In this document: in pieces, positions 8,027 to 15,414 of the stretch
Layout of the letters: each line of letters starts with the position of its first letter
Position numbering within the stretch: the first letter of the stretch is position 1
Assembly: GCA_035536315.1 (NCBI GenBank)
Contig: DATLOJ010000133.1
Span: 1-23,710, forward strand
Source of the DNA: DATLOJ01 sp035536315
Lineage (GTDB): Bacteria; Actinomycetota; CADDZG01; JAHWKV01
DNA: 23,710 nucleotides
Reading direction: 5' to 3'
Notes under the pieces: model-generated
What the model was told of the DNA's origin: nothing
What the model saw: only the letters and a program-made list of their open reading frames with translations
Databases searched by the model: none
Translations under genes and position numbers: made by a program

Positions 8027-8674
8027 ATGAAGACGCCCGGACTATCCCGCTTCAAGGGACAGTCCGGGCGTCGTGCGCTTGCTACGGCCCTCTCAGCACT
8101 CGCCGGCCTCATGATCCTTGGGGCCGGCTGGCTGGGTGCTTACCCCCTTTACACCAACATGCGAGCCGGCCAGCAACAAGAGCAGCTGTTCGCAGCGTTC
8201 GCCACTCCAAGGATTCAAGAGGCGTACCGCTCCGGAAAGATCAAGGATGCCGAGCCTCTCACCAGGATTGTCATCCCGAAGCTAAAGCTGAACATGATGG
8301 TGGTCGAAGGTATTTCATTGAAAGCTCTCAACACGGGGGCCGGGCACTACCCGATGTCACCGCTTCCTGGTGAAAAGGGGAACGTTGCAATTGCAGGGCA
8401 CCGCACCATGTACGGAAAGCCCTTCAACGAGATGCAAATACTGGAGGCCGGCGACAAGATCATGCTCATCACTCCACTTGCTACTCACACCTACGAGGTG
8501 GTGCCCGCCTTTGGCGGACACTCCAACCCCTGGGTCGTGCAGAACAACGACTGGAGCCCTGTTGCCGCCAGCGATGACCACCTTCTGACTCTCACGACAT
8601 GCCACCCCAAGGGAAGCTCAAAGCAGCGCCTGGTGGTAAGGGCCAAGCTCCTCGGCTCAGAACCGAGGGCTTAG
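8027..8674 (+). CDS. Class E-type sortase
   Basis: The protein has 215 residues. An N-terminal membrane anchor (about 18-42) is followed by the sortase beta-barrel. The catalytic residues are recognisable: His125 in AIAGHRTMYGKPF, Cys192 in LTLTTCHPKG and Arg201 in SSKQRLVV. The TLTTC..KGSSKQRL pattern and the compact size match class E (and related class D) sortases of actinobacteria. It would act outside the membrane as a transpeptidase, cutting the sorting signal of the preceding protein and attaching it to peptidoglycan or another acceptor amine. It lies 33 bp after that substrate gene and 6 bp before the FnIII protein, which suggests a dedicated substrate/enzyme pair. The ATG is chosen because the anchor follows directly. 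The class is inferred from motifs; the acceptor is unknown. Confidence 0.92.
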   Translation: MKTPGLSRFKGQSGRRALATALSALAGLMILGAGWLGAYPLYTNMRAGQQQEQLFAAFATPRIQEAYRSGKIKDAEPLTRIVIPKLKLNMMVVEGISLKALNTGAGHYPMSPLPGEKGNVAIAGHRTMYGKPFNEMQILEAGDKIMLITPLATHTYEVVPAFGGHSNPWVVQNNDWSPVAASDDHLLTLTTCHPKGSSKQRLVVRAKLLGSEPRA

Positions 8675-8680
8675 CGAATC

Positions 8681-9829
8681 ATGAAGAGATTTTTGTTTCT
8701 TGCCGTCACGATGCTTGCCCTCGGCCTTCTTTCGGCCGGGCCGGCGCTTGCCCAGACTGCTCCCTCGATCTCCTACGTCTACAGCAACTCGAACCGCTAC
8801 ACGCCTTCTGCCGGTTCGACAATCACGGGTTCCTGGACGGTGATCGTCCAGGCCAACGCATCGAGCTCCCTCCGGTCGTTCAGGACCTCCATCGAGGCGG
8901 CTGAGTCTGGCATTCCGTCGGTATCCGGCGGGGCGGCCTCACGCAACTACTCATGGGGCGAAACCTCGAGCGCGGAGCTTCGGATCCCTTGGGACACAAC
9001 GACCATTACTCCCTACAACGGCGTTTACCGGATTACTTCGTACGCCGACACCCATGTTGGAAGTGCAAGCACATCTGCGAACGTCAACGACATCAAAGTG
9101 AACAACCCTCCGGACACTCCATCTGACCTGCGCTCAGCGGTCGAGGGCGAGAACGTAATGGTTCGCTGGGATGCGAACTCCGAGCCCGACATCGTGAGCT
9201 ACAAAGTCTCACGGTCTGTAGACGGTGGCTCCTACTCTCAGGTCGCAACCGTTTCCCCGACTTCGTCACCCACCTATAAGGACGTCGCTCCACCGAAGGG
9301 CAAAGCTCTTCGCTACGAAGTCGCCGCCCTCAGGCGCAGTCCTGTGACGGTTTCGATTGCATCGGCCCCTGCCAGGACTTCTTCAGCGTCGACCGTCCCC
9401 CTTCCGCCGCCGTCACCCTCTCCGAGCCCAACCGGCTCGCCGAACCCGGACGGCACCACTGGCAACACCACCAACCGGGGCACCTCGAGCGGGAACAACT
9501 CGATTTCCGGCCCCCTTCCGGCAGCCCCAATCGCTGAGGGCAAGGGGCCGGTAACGGCTGCGCCTCAAGTGAAGGCACGGCGCGACCTTGGCAACTTCAG
9601 CACCACGCTCCCGTACGAAGAGGGCGAAGTGCCGGTGCCGGTCGAGTTCGCCGACGATCCCGACGTGCCGAATGCACTCGAGCGGCCGATGGAGGCTCTA
9701 GCCAGCGCATCCCAGCTCGTTCAGGGCACCGTCCACACTCCACGCTTCATTGCGGCATCGGTGCTTATGCTCATCATGGCCCTGCACCTCGTACGGCTCT
9801 CTCGCAAACTCCTCACCGCCCCCGAATAG
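8681..9829 (+). CDS. Secreted, membrane-anchored protein with fibronectin type III domain
   Basis: The protein has 382 residues. A signal peptide (1 to about 24, ending ALA) is followed by a Ser/Thr-rich beta-like region (about 28-140) that I do not recognise, and a fibronectin type III domain (about 143-228: PPDTPSDL..., VRWDANSEPDIVSYKVSRS). Next come a Pro/Ser-rich stalk with PSPSPSP (about 240-252) and a Gly/Asn/Thr-rich stretch to about 278, and finally a hydrophobic segment at about 355-374 with a short basic tail. No LPxTG-like motif precedes the last helix, so it is probably held by that helix, not by the sortase. The gene begins 6 bp after the sortase stop and the GAGGG upstream can serve as ribosome site. 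It likely works at the cell surface with the two preceding products, for adhesion or envelope structure (inference). Confidence 0.82.
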   Translation: MKRFLFLAVTMLALGLLSAGPALAQTAPSISYVYSNSNRYTPSAGSTITGSWTVIVQANASSSLRSFRTSIEAAESGIPSVSGGAASRNYSWGETSSAELRIPWDTTTITPYNGVYRITSYADTHVGSASTSANVNDIKVNNPPDTPSDLRSAVEGENVMVRWDANSEPDIVSYKVSRSVDGGSYSQVATVSPTSSPTYKDVAPPKGKALRYEVAALRRSPVTVSIASAPARTSSASTVPLPPPSPSPSPTGSPNPDGTTGNTTNRGTSSGNNSISGPLPAAPIAEGKGPVTAAPQVKARRDLGNFSTTLPYEEGEVPVPVEFADDPDVPNALERPMEALASASQLVQGTVHTPRFIAASVLMLIMALHLVRLSRKLLTAPE

Positions 9830-9869
9830 CCGGGCCCGTTCAGGCGGCCCCAGCGTTCATGATGTAGTC

Positions 9870-10973
9870 GTGAACGATGTTGTGATCGTCGGCGGCGGGG
9901 TCATTGGACTGTCGATCGCCAGGCGGGCAGCGCAGGAGGGCCTGGGCGTCCTGGTCTTAGAAAAGGGCGAGCCCGGCGACGGCGCGTCAGGGGTGGCTGC
10001 GGGAATGCTTGCCCCGGTCACCGAAGCATCGTTCGGCGAAGAGGAGCTTCTCCAGCTCACCCTCGAAAGCGCTCGGATGTATCCGGAGTTTACGCGTGAG
10101 CTCTCCCAATCGACCGGAATGAACCTCGAGTCTGGTTCCCCCGGCACACTCTTCGTCGCCCTGGACCGAGACCAGCTCGAAAACTTGAGACGCCTCTTCG
10201 ACTTTCAGACATCACTCGGCCTCGAGGTGGAATGGATAGACGTTGAACAAGCGAGGGAGCTGGAGCCCTTGTTGCATCCATCCACGCGCGGCGCGGTACT
10301 CGCCCCAGGCGACAAGGAGGTCCACTCGAGAAGGCTCCTGCGATCTTTGGCGAGCGATCTGAACAGGCTTGGAGGCCGTCTGCAAACCGACACCGAGGTT
10401 GCCGCGGTCGAACCTGGAGCCGTGAAGCTGTCGTCAGGAGAACGCGTGGAGGCCGGCTCCGTGGTAGTCGCCGCCGGGAGCTGGTCCTCGGAGATAGGCG
10501 GGCTTCCTGCCGACCTTGCACAGCTACTGAGGCCGGTTAAGGGACAGATCATCAGGCTGTCGCCGCCAAGGAATCAGGCATCTGCGCTTTCGAAGCATGT
10601 GCTGCGAACAAGCGAGGTTTACCTGATCCCAAGAGGCGAAGAAGTCGTCGTGGGCGCCACCGTGGAAGAGCTCGGGTACGACACATCTATAACAGCAGGC
10701 GGTGTTCTCGAGCTCCTTAGTGCCGCCGATGAGCTCGTGCCCGGCATAAGAGAGATGGAGATCTCTGAGATATCTGCGGGCCTGCGCCCAGCTACTCCCG
10801 ATAACGCTCCCATCATCGACTCATTCGATGGAGGCAAGCTCATCGTTGCCACGGGGCACTATCGAAACGGCATCTTGCTGGCACCCGTCACGGCAGAGGC
10901 AGTAGTCGAAGCCTTAGCCACCGCAAGGATGCCGGCCCGGATGGCCCCGTTTGCTCTTGGACGGTTCAAGTGA
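9870..10973 (+). CDS. thiO: Glycine oxidase, thiamine thiazole synthesis
   Basis: This 367-residue FAD-dependent amine oxidase of the DAO family oxidises glycine to the imine that supplies C2-N3 of the thiazole. The dinucleotide fold begins at once with DVVIVGGGVIGLSIA, then EKGEPGDGASGVAAGML. The C-terminal part has GLRPATPDNAPIID and GHYRNGILLAPVTA, as in ThiO. I place the start at the in-frame GTG at 9870, because the open frame further upstream (from 9750) merely overlaps the preceding gene and gives an unrelated, Ser/Pro/Arg-rich extension. The length agrees with the Bacillus enzyme (369). It overlaps thiS by four bases (GTGA). Use of thiO, not thiH, indicates an aerobic thiazole route; no thiF is in the window. 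Confidence 0.95.
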   Translation: MNDVVIVGGGVIGLSIARRAAQEGLGVLVLEKGEPGDGASGVAAGMLAPVTEASFGEEELLQLTLESARMYPEFTRELSQSTGMNLESGSPGTLFVALDRDQLENLRRLFDFQTSLGLEVEWIDVEQARELEPLLHPSTRGAVLAPGDKEVHSRRLLRSLASDLNRLGGRLQTDTEVAAVEPGAVKLSSGERVEAGSVVVAAGSWSSEIGGLPADLAQLLRPVKGQIIRLSPPRNQASALSKHVLRTSEVYLIPRGEEVVVGATVEELGYDTSITAGGVLELLSAADELVPGIREMEISEISAGLRPATPDNAPIIDSFDGGKLIVATGHYRNGILLAPVTAEAVVEALATARMPARMAPFALGRFK

Positions 10974-11170
10974 AGGTGATTGTCAACGGCGAGGAAAAAG
11001 TCCTGCGTGAAGGTGAGACTCTCGAGGGCCTCATATCATCGTTGCTGAAGGACCACCGTGGCGTGGCTGCAGCAGTCGACGGGGAGGTCGTTCCCCGTGA
11101 CCGGTGGGGGGCCTCTCGTCTGAACGAGGGGCAGACAGTAGAAGTTGTCACTGCCGTCCAGGGAGGCTGA
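10970..11170 (+). CDS. thiS: Sulfur carrier protein ThiS
   Basis: The protein has 66 residues, with a ubiquitin-like fold and the required C-terminal Gly-Gly (ends VQGG), the site of thiocarboxylate formation. It starts MKVIVNGEE, typical of the family. The GTG start lies inside the thiO stop (GTGA overlap). It delivers sulfur to ThiG. The thiG ribosome site (AGGGAGG) is within its last codons. The adenylating partner ThiF is not encoded here and must be elsewhere or be replaced by a MoeB-type enzyme. Confidence 0.95.
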   Translation: MKVIVNGEEKVLREGETLEGLISSLLKDHRGVAAAVDGEVVPRDRWGASRLNEGQTVEVVTAVQGG

Positions 11171-11171
11171 G

Positions 11172-11945
11172 GTGAGATCCAAGTTCCAGATCGCAGACCG
11201 GGTCATGGAGTCCCGCTTGATATTCGGGACCGGAGGTTTCACCAGTCTGAAGGCTCTGGAGGACTCCCTGATTGAGAGCGGAGCCGAGCTGGTAACAGTC
11301 GCAATGAGGCGAGTCGACACAAACGCGCGAGGCTCGGTGCTGGACGTGATCGAACGGGCTCATTGCGATGTTCTTCCAAACACCGCCGGCTGTTACACGG
11401 CCAAAGACGCGGTCGTTACGGCAGAGCTCGCACGAGAGGCCCTCGAGACGAGCTGGGTCAAGCTTGAAGTGATCGGAGACGACAAGACGCTCCTGCCCGA
11501 TGGAAGTGAACTACTCGTCGCCGCAAGAAAGCTCGTGGACCTTGGCTTCACGGTTCTTCCCTACACAAGCGACGATCCCGTCCTCGCCAAACGCTTAGAG
11601 GATGCGGGGTGCGCTGCCGTCATGCCCCTCGGGTCGCCGATTGGCAGCGGAGCCGGTATTCGCAACCCCTACAACATCTCTCTCATCGTCGAGCAGTCCT
11701 CCGTGCCGGTTGTGCTCGACGCAGGAATCGGAACGGCATCCGACGCAACTATTGCAATGGAACTGGGTTGCGACGCCGTCCTCGTGGCGAGCTCGGTGGC
11801 CAGGGCCAGAGATCCGGTGAGCATGGCGCGCGCGATCAAGCTTGCCGTCGAGTCCGGCAGGCTCGCTTACGAAGCAGGACGGATTCCTAAGAGGCTGTAC
11901 GCCAGCCCTTCATCCCCGGCCGAGGGGCTGGCTGAGCTTTCGTGA
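11172..11945 (+). CDS. thiG: Thiazole synthase
   Basis: This 257-residue TIM-barrel enzyme condenses dehydroglycine, deoxyxylulose-5-phosphate and ThiS thiocarboxylate into the thiazole phosphate. Motifs: RLIFGTGGF (15-23), VAMRRVD (43-49), LPNTAGCYTA (68-77), VKLEVIGDD with the expected Schiff-base Lys97, and PLGSPIGSGAGI further on. The GTG at 11172, one base after the thiS stop and behind AGGGAGG, gives the family length (E. coli 256). A TTG at 11145 would add nine residues inside thiS and is less likely. Its stop overlaps the start of the HAD gene (GTGA), so expression of that gene is probably coupled to it. Confidence 0.96.
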   Translation: MRSKFQIADRVMESRLIFGTGGFTSLKALEDSLIESGAELVTVAMRRVDTNARGSVLDVIERAHCDVLPNTAGCYTAKDAVVTAELAREALETSWVKLEVIGDDKTLLPDGSELLVAARKLVDLGFTVLPYTSDDPVLAKRLEDAGCAAVMPLGSPIGSGAGIRNPYNISLIVEQSSVPVVLDAGIGTASDATIAMELGCDAVLVASSVARARDPVSMARAIKLAVESGRLAYEAGRIPKRLYASPSSPAEGLAELS

Positions 11946-12739
11946 GGCGCGCTGCCTTCTTCGATGTCGACCGCACGCTGATTCCAGGGTCCAGCCTCTT
12001 TCTGCTGGCACGGGGTTTGTACGAACGAGACTTCTTCCGCGTTCGGGACCTGATCAAGTTCGGCTGGGGCCAGCTCAAGTTTGTGGCGGTTGGTGAACGG
12101 GCCGAAGATGTGGACGCGACAAGAGACTCTGCCCTGGCCTTCGTGAAGGGGCGTTACCGCGACGAGCTGAGGGCGTGGGGGCGGGAGATTGCGGAAGAAC
12201 GGGTGCTCCCCCGCGTTTACGAGGACATAGCAAGAGTCATCGAATCGCATCGCAATTCAGGCGACGAGACCTACCTCGTGACGGCAGCACCGGTTGAGCT
12301 TGCAAGCTTCCTCGCAGACTCCCTTCAGATGACCGGGGCACTCGGAACCGAATCCGAGATGGACGACCAGGGCCGCTACACAGGCCGGCTCTCCGGTGAG
12401 ATCCTGCACGGGCCGGCCAAAGCAAAGGCGGTCGAGCTTCTTGCCATGGAGAGGGACATCGACCTCAGCGAGTCGTCGGCCTACTCAGACTCCAAGAACG
12501 ACCTGCCGCTGCTTGAGCTCGTTGGCAACCCACACGCCGTCAACCCCGAAAGCGAGCTTCGTCGGATAGCAAGAATGCGAGGCTGGCCGGTTCACGAGCT
12601 AAGGACCAAACGAAGGGCATTGCTCATCGGCGTTCCAAGTGCCGTCGGCGGTATTGCGATCTTCCTGGCCGGCATGGCTGCAGGTGCCGCCGTAGTCAAG
12701 AAGCGCATCGAGGCGGGCCGGAGGAGGTGGCGTCGATGA
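11942..12739 (+). CDS. HAD-superfamily IB hydrolase (SerB-like phosphatase), membrane-tailed
   Basis: The protein has 265 residues. Haloacid dehalogenase motifs are complete: motif I DVDRT at 8-12 (nucleophile Asp8, acid/base Asp10), motif II Thr114 in LVTAAP, motif III Lys160 in the PAKAKA segment, and motif IV DSKNDLPL at 183-190 (Asp183, Asp187). The cap-region pattern matches subfamily IB, which includes phosphoserine phosphatase-like and phospholipid-related enzymes of actinobacteria. A hydrophobic segment at about 228-252 with a basic tail would tie it to the inner membrane, so a lipid-linked or membrane substrate is plausible; this is inference. The GTG start sits in the thiG stop and the stop overlaps the next gene. 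A role in thiamine metabolism (phosphatase) is possible from position but not shown. Confidence 0.88.
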   Translation: MRRAAFFDVDRTLIPGSSLFLLARGLYERDFFRVRDLIKFGWGQLKFVAVGERAEDVDATRDSALAFVKGRYRDELRAWGREIAEERVLPRVYEDIARVIESHRNSGDETYLVTAAPVELASFLADSLQMTGALGTESEMDDQGRYTGRLSGEILHGPAKAKAVELLAMERDIDLSESSAYSDSKNDLPLLELVGNPHAVNPESELRRIARMRGWPVHELRTKRRALLIGVPSAVGGIAIFLAGMAAGAAVVKKRIEAGRRRWRR

Positions 12740-13299
12740 TGAAATTCCTGGTGGGGGTGCTCGCGGCGGTGCTTTGGGCTGGAACCCTCGTCGGACTCTT
12801 CGTCATCTTCAAGTCCTCGCCAAAACACCCGTTTCAATCGATCAAGGAGTTCAGGCTCGCCAGAGGACGGCTGTCTCGTCCATCCGGCCCTCTGGTCGAG
12901 GTGGTGAACGAGGCGTCCCTAGCCGAGCCACCCGTCTTTGTCGAGCAGAGGCGCAGACCTCAGCCGGAGCCCGAGCCCGAGCCGGCACGGGCGCTCGAAG
13001 AGTTCGAGCCGGCCCTCCAGGATGACCTCGACCCCGAGGGACCGGTCGACGTCGAAGGCCTTTGGGACTATGAGGAAGGGCCGGGGCCGGAGGCAGAGGA
13101 AGAAGAATGGGATGACGAAGGGATCGACGAGGAGGAAGAAGAAGAGGAAGAGGACTCGGGCACTTACGACCAGGACGAGTACGACGAAGACGAGCCTTAC
13201 GAAGACGATGAGGAGCTTCCGGAAGAAGAAGAAGAAGAAGAAGGGTCCAGCTCCCTCGACATCATCCTGGTCGACGATTTCGGCAAGCCCGCTCGGTAG
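12736..13299 (+). CDS. Very acidic single-pass membrane protein, unknown function
   Basis: The protein has 187 residues. The ATG at 12736 forms an ATGA overlap with the HAD gene and has GGAGGAGG upstream; a GTG at 12727 is the alternative. An N-terminal helix (about 5-26) is followed by a basic stretch (Lys/Arg, about 27-46), a Pro/Glu region (PEPEPEPA) and then a long Glu/Asp-rich tract (about 90-175), ending SSSLDIILVDDFGKPAR. The acidic part is low-complexity and probably disordered. I do not recognise a family. Possible roles are binding of cations or of basic proteins at the membrane face, both speculative. The gene is kept as real because it is coupled to its neighbour, has a strong ribosome site and is framed by genes on both sides within a few bases. 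The coding bias toward GAA/GAG includes a pure trinucleotide run. Confidence 0.75.
   Translation: MMKFLVGVLAAVLWAGTLVGLFVIFKSSPKHPFQSIKEFRLARGRLSRPSGPLVEVVNEASLAEPPVFVEQRRRPQPEPEPEPARALEEFEPALQDDLDPEGPVDVEGLWDYEEGPGPEAEEEEWDDEGIDEEEEEEEEDSGTYDQDEYDEDEPYEDDEELPEEEEEEEGSSSLDIILVDDFGKPAR
13222..13242 (+). repeat. (GAA)7 trinucleotide tract inside the acidic-protein gene
   Basis: Seven perfect GAA units encode consecutive glutamates. Further impure GAA/GAG runs lie at about 13130-13156. Slippage here would change the length of the acidic tail without shifting the frame. Confidence 0.85.
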
Positions 13300-13304
13300 T
13301 CCCC

Positions 13305-14213
13305 GTGGGCAAATTCCTCATCGGCACCGCGTCGTGGACCGACAAGACACTGATCGACAGTGGCGCCTTTTACCCGAAATCGGCTCGGTCGGCCGAGGAT
13401 CGCCTCCGCTTCTATGCCGAGAGTTTTCCGATTGTCGAGGTGGACTCGACCTACTACTTTCCTCCCACTGAGAAGAACGCCGTCCTGTGGATGGAGCGCA
13501 CTCCCGCCCACTTCACGTTTCACATCAAGGCGTACTCACTGATAACCCAGCATCCGACAAGACCCAAATCCCTTTATCCGGATCTCCTCAAGCAAATCGA
13601 AGAAGAGAACCGGTCCCAAAAGTCCCTGTACATCTCTCACCTTTCGGCCTCCGCGATCGATGAAGTCTGGAAACGGTTCGCGGATGCGCTGATGCCACTT
13701 CACTCTTCGGGGAAGCTCGGAGTCGTGCACTTTCAGTTTCCCGAGTGGTTTCTCCCCGGCAGTAGGTCGAGGGATTACATCCTCGAATGCAAGCAGCGTC
13801 TTCCCGACTATCGGATAGCCGTCGAACTTCGCAACGCCACCTGGTACAACCCTTCGAACCTGGAGAGGACCATGGCGTTCTTTGCAGAAAACGCAATCCC
13901 GGTCACCAGCGTCGATATGCCGCAGGGGTTCCGCTCGAGTCTTCCGCCACAGCCGTTCTCCACGGCTAAAGACCTTGCGTACGTTCGATTCCACGGACGC
14001 AACACCGAGAACTGGGAGAAGAAGCATGCAACGGCGACCCCGCGCTTTGCTTACCTTTACGACCAGGAAGAGTTGAAGGAATGGGTGCCAAAACTCAACG
14101 ATCTCTCAGAGACAACCGAGGAAGTGCACGTTCTGATGAACAACTGCTACAGAGACTACGCACAACGAAACGCGCGTGAACTAGCTGATCTGCTAAAGGA
14201 ACAAGATACCTAG
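13305..14213 (+). CDS. DUF72 (YecE-like) family protein
   Basis: The protein has 302 residues and is a member of the DUF72/YecE TIM-barrel family. Recognisable family parts are the start FLIGTASWTDKTLID with FYP, then VEVDSTYYFPP (about 45-55), FTFHIKAYSLITQHPT, LGVVHFQFPEWF, AVELRNATWY, and YVRFHGRN..W near 225, ending HVLMNNCYRDYAQRNARELADLL. The biochemical function of the family is not established. The GTG start lies five bases after the preceding stop without a clear ribosome site, so it is probably translated by re-initiation. It closes the plus-strand run and is convergent with the MarR gene. Confidence 0.92.
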   Translation: MGKFLIGTASWTDKTLIDSGAFYPKSARSAEDRLRFYAESFPIVEVDSTYYFPPTEKNAVLWMERTPAHFTFHIKAYSLITQHPTRPKSLYPDLLKQIEEENRSQKSLYISHLSASAIDEVWKRFADALMPLHSSGKLGVVHFQFPEWFLPGSRSRDYILECKQRLPDYRIAVELRNATWYNPSNLERTMAFFAENAIPVTSVDMPQGFRSSLPPQPFSTAKDLAYVRFHGRNTENWEKKHATATPRFAYLYDQEELKEWVPKLNDLSETTEEVHVLMNNCYRDYAQRNARELADLLKEQDT

Positions 14214-14279
14214 CCCGACGAGGGCCGAGGATCGGAGAGCCATTCCGGAAGGGGGGCGACTTTGACCAGGTCGAGGGGT

Positions 14280-14726
14280 TCACTCAGGCTGAGACTCAGT
14301 CTCCAGGACCTTCATCAATAACTTTCTCAGGGTTCGGCGACCTTCTCTACCGAGGATCTCATCAAGACGCGATTCGAGCTCGACGATCGTTTCCTTGCCC
14401 GCCTCGACAGCGGCTCGTCCGGTCTCCGTTAAAACGATGAGTTTCGCGCGACGATCGGTCGGATCCGGCCCCCGAGTCACATAGCCGAGCTCCGCCATCT
14501 CATCGACGAGCTCGCCCATCGCCTGAGGAGTGATATTGGCCCGGCGCGCCAGCTCGGTCAGGCGCGAGCCGTCAGCTTCAATCTGGGCGAAAACGGCGGA
14601 GTGCTTGGGCTTCTGTGGGAAGCCCGTGCCCACGACCCCTTCGACGATCTGGAAACCCAGCAGGCTGTATGCCTGCCCGAGCATCGCCACGGTGTTGGGC
14701 CACGCCCGTCGCTGTTTCTCTTGCAT
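14280..14726 (-). CDS. MarR-family transcriptional regulator
   Basis: The protein has 148 residues with a winged helix-turn-helix of MarR type: SRLTELARRANITPQAMGELVDEMAELGYVTR across about 54-84, followed by the wing DPTDRRAKLIVLTETGR with the conserved Asp-Arg-Arg. The flanking N- and C-terminal helices serve dimerisation in this family. The ATG start at 14726 faces an inverted repeat at 14744-14774 that overlaps a possible -10 on either strand, so autorepression and control of the divergent membrane-protein gene are likely (inference). No effector can be deduced. Confidence 0.93.
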   Translation of the reverse strand: MQEKQRRAWPNTVAMLGQAYSLLGFQIVEGVVGTGFPQKPKHSAVFAQIEADGSRLTELARRANITPQAMGELVDEMAELGYVTRGPDPTDRRAKLIVLTETGRAAVEAGKETIVELESRLDEILGREGRRTLRKLLMKVLETESQPE

Positions 14727-14743
14727 GGCTCGGCAAGCTTATA

Positions 14744-14774
14744 GTAAGGTGCCCTGAATTTAAGGGAGCCTTAC
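14744..14774. promoter_or_regulatory. Inverted repeat, candidate MarR operator in divergent promoter
   Basis: Arms GTAAGG.GCCCT and AGGGAG.CCTTAC surround a 7-base A/T-rich centre (GAATTTA), with two mismatches in the arms. It lies between the MarR start and the divergent membrane-protein gene. On the minus strand a TATAAG box overlaps its edge, and on the plus strand TATAGT does so, so a bound regulator would block both directions. The outer TAAGG half-sites loosely recall DtxR-type boxes, but the match is poor. Confidence 0.45.
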
Positions 14775-14785
14775 AGACTGAGGTG

Positions 14786-14834
14786 CGGGACGAGTAGATC
14801 CCGTAAGACAGACTCCCGTCTGTGGCTCATCGTT
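14786..14834 (+). other. Two small hairpins in the leader of the DUF2269-like gene
   Basis: CGGGA/TCCCG arms (about 14786-14803) are followed by a perfect six-base stem ACAGAC/GTCTGT with loop TCCC (about 14808-14823). ACAGACT also occurs once just upstream (14773-14779). They lie upstream of the AGGAGG at 14835-14840 and could modulate translation. They lack a U-run, so they are not a classical terminator. Confidence 0.35.
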
Positions 14835-14849
14835 AGGAGGCTGGCCTTG

Positions 14850-15305
14850 ATGTACAGAGTCTTGCTATTCGTCCATGTCTTCGCTGTGATTCTGTGGGTG
14901 GGGCCGGGGTTCCTGTTTCAGATACTCACTGAGCGAGCCGCGGCGACCGAGGACACCGCGGCGCTGAGTACGGTCGTCCGGGAAGGAGAGCGTCTCGGTA
15001 AAACCCTTTTCGGACCGGCCTCGATAATTGTTCTTGCCAGCGGTATCTGGCTTACCCTTGAAGGGAACTGGGGCTTCGACCAGATCTTCGTGATAGGGGG
15101 CCTGGTAGGCGTGGTCGCTTCTATAGCGATCGGAGGACTCTTTATCGGCCCGACGGTAGGAAGTCTCGCCGAAGGCCTGGGCTCTTCAAGCACGCTGGAT
15201 CCTGCGCTGAAGAGGGGCCTGCTTCGGCTGCGTAACGCCGGCCGCGTCGATGCGCTGATCATGACAGTGGTTGTTTTTCTGATGACGGTGAAGCCCGGCC
15301 CCTAA
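14850..15305 (+). CDS. Small integral membrane protein, DUF2269/CopD-like
   Basis: The protein has 151 residues and four hydrophobic helices: MYRVLLFVHVFAVILWVGPGF at the N-terminus, a second near 55-70, a third near 80-105 and a fourth at the C-terminus ending FLMTVKPGP. The HVFAVILWVG pattern with an early His is shared with the DUF2269 and CopD-like groups of membrane proteins, whose function is largely unknown. I use ATG 14850 at nine bases from AGGAGG; TTG at 14847 is the immediately upstream alternative. It is divergent from the MarR gene and separated by the dyad at 14744-14774, so it is the likely regulatory target. Confidence 0.8.
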   Translation: MYRVLLFVHVFAVILWVGPGFLFQILTERAAATEDTAALSTVVREGERLGKTLFGPASIIVLASGIWLTLEGNWGFDQIFVIGGLVGVVASIAIGGLFIGPTVGSLAEGLGSSSTLDPALKRGLLRLRNAGRVDALIMTVVVFLMTVKPGP

Positions 15306-15370
15306 GCGTCATCCTGGAGCTATCGGTTCCTTGAAAACCCCTGCGGCTCGCCAGTCCTGATCATCATCGA

Positions 15371-15388
15371 CCTGCCAAAGTTGGCAGG
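15371..15388. promoter_or_regulatory. Perfect 18-bp palindrome, candidate operator of the DMT permease
   Basis: CCTGCCAA-AG-TTGGCAGG has perfect eight-base arms with a two-base centre, too tight for a hairpin loop and therefore more like a protein-binding site. It lies 27 bp upstream of the permease ATG in a 109-bp gap. A related half-site occurs at 6466-6477. Confidence 0.45.
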
Positions 15389-15414
15389 GCACTCTTCGAA
15401 TAGCGTGAGCAACC

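Noticed and set aside
9832..9850. GGGCC/GGCCC hairpin between the FnIII gene and thiO as terminator
   Set aside because: The stem is only five pairs and no T-run follows, so it is not supported as a terminator.
9750..9869. N-terminal extension of thiO
   Set aside because: It overlaps the FnIII gene and adds 40 Ser/Pro/Arg-rich residues ahead of the FAD-binding motif, which normally lies at the very N-terminus.
14214..14279. Terminator between the DUF72 and MarR genes
   Set aside because: No stem followed by a T-run was found in this convergent gap.
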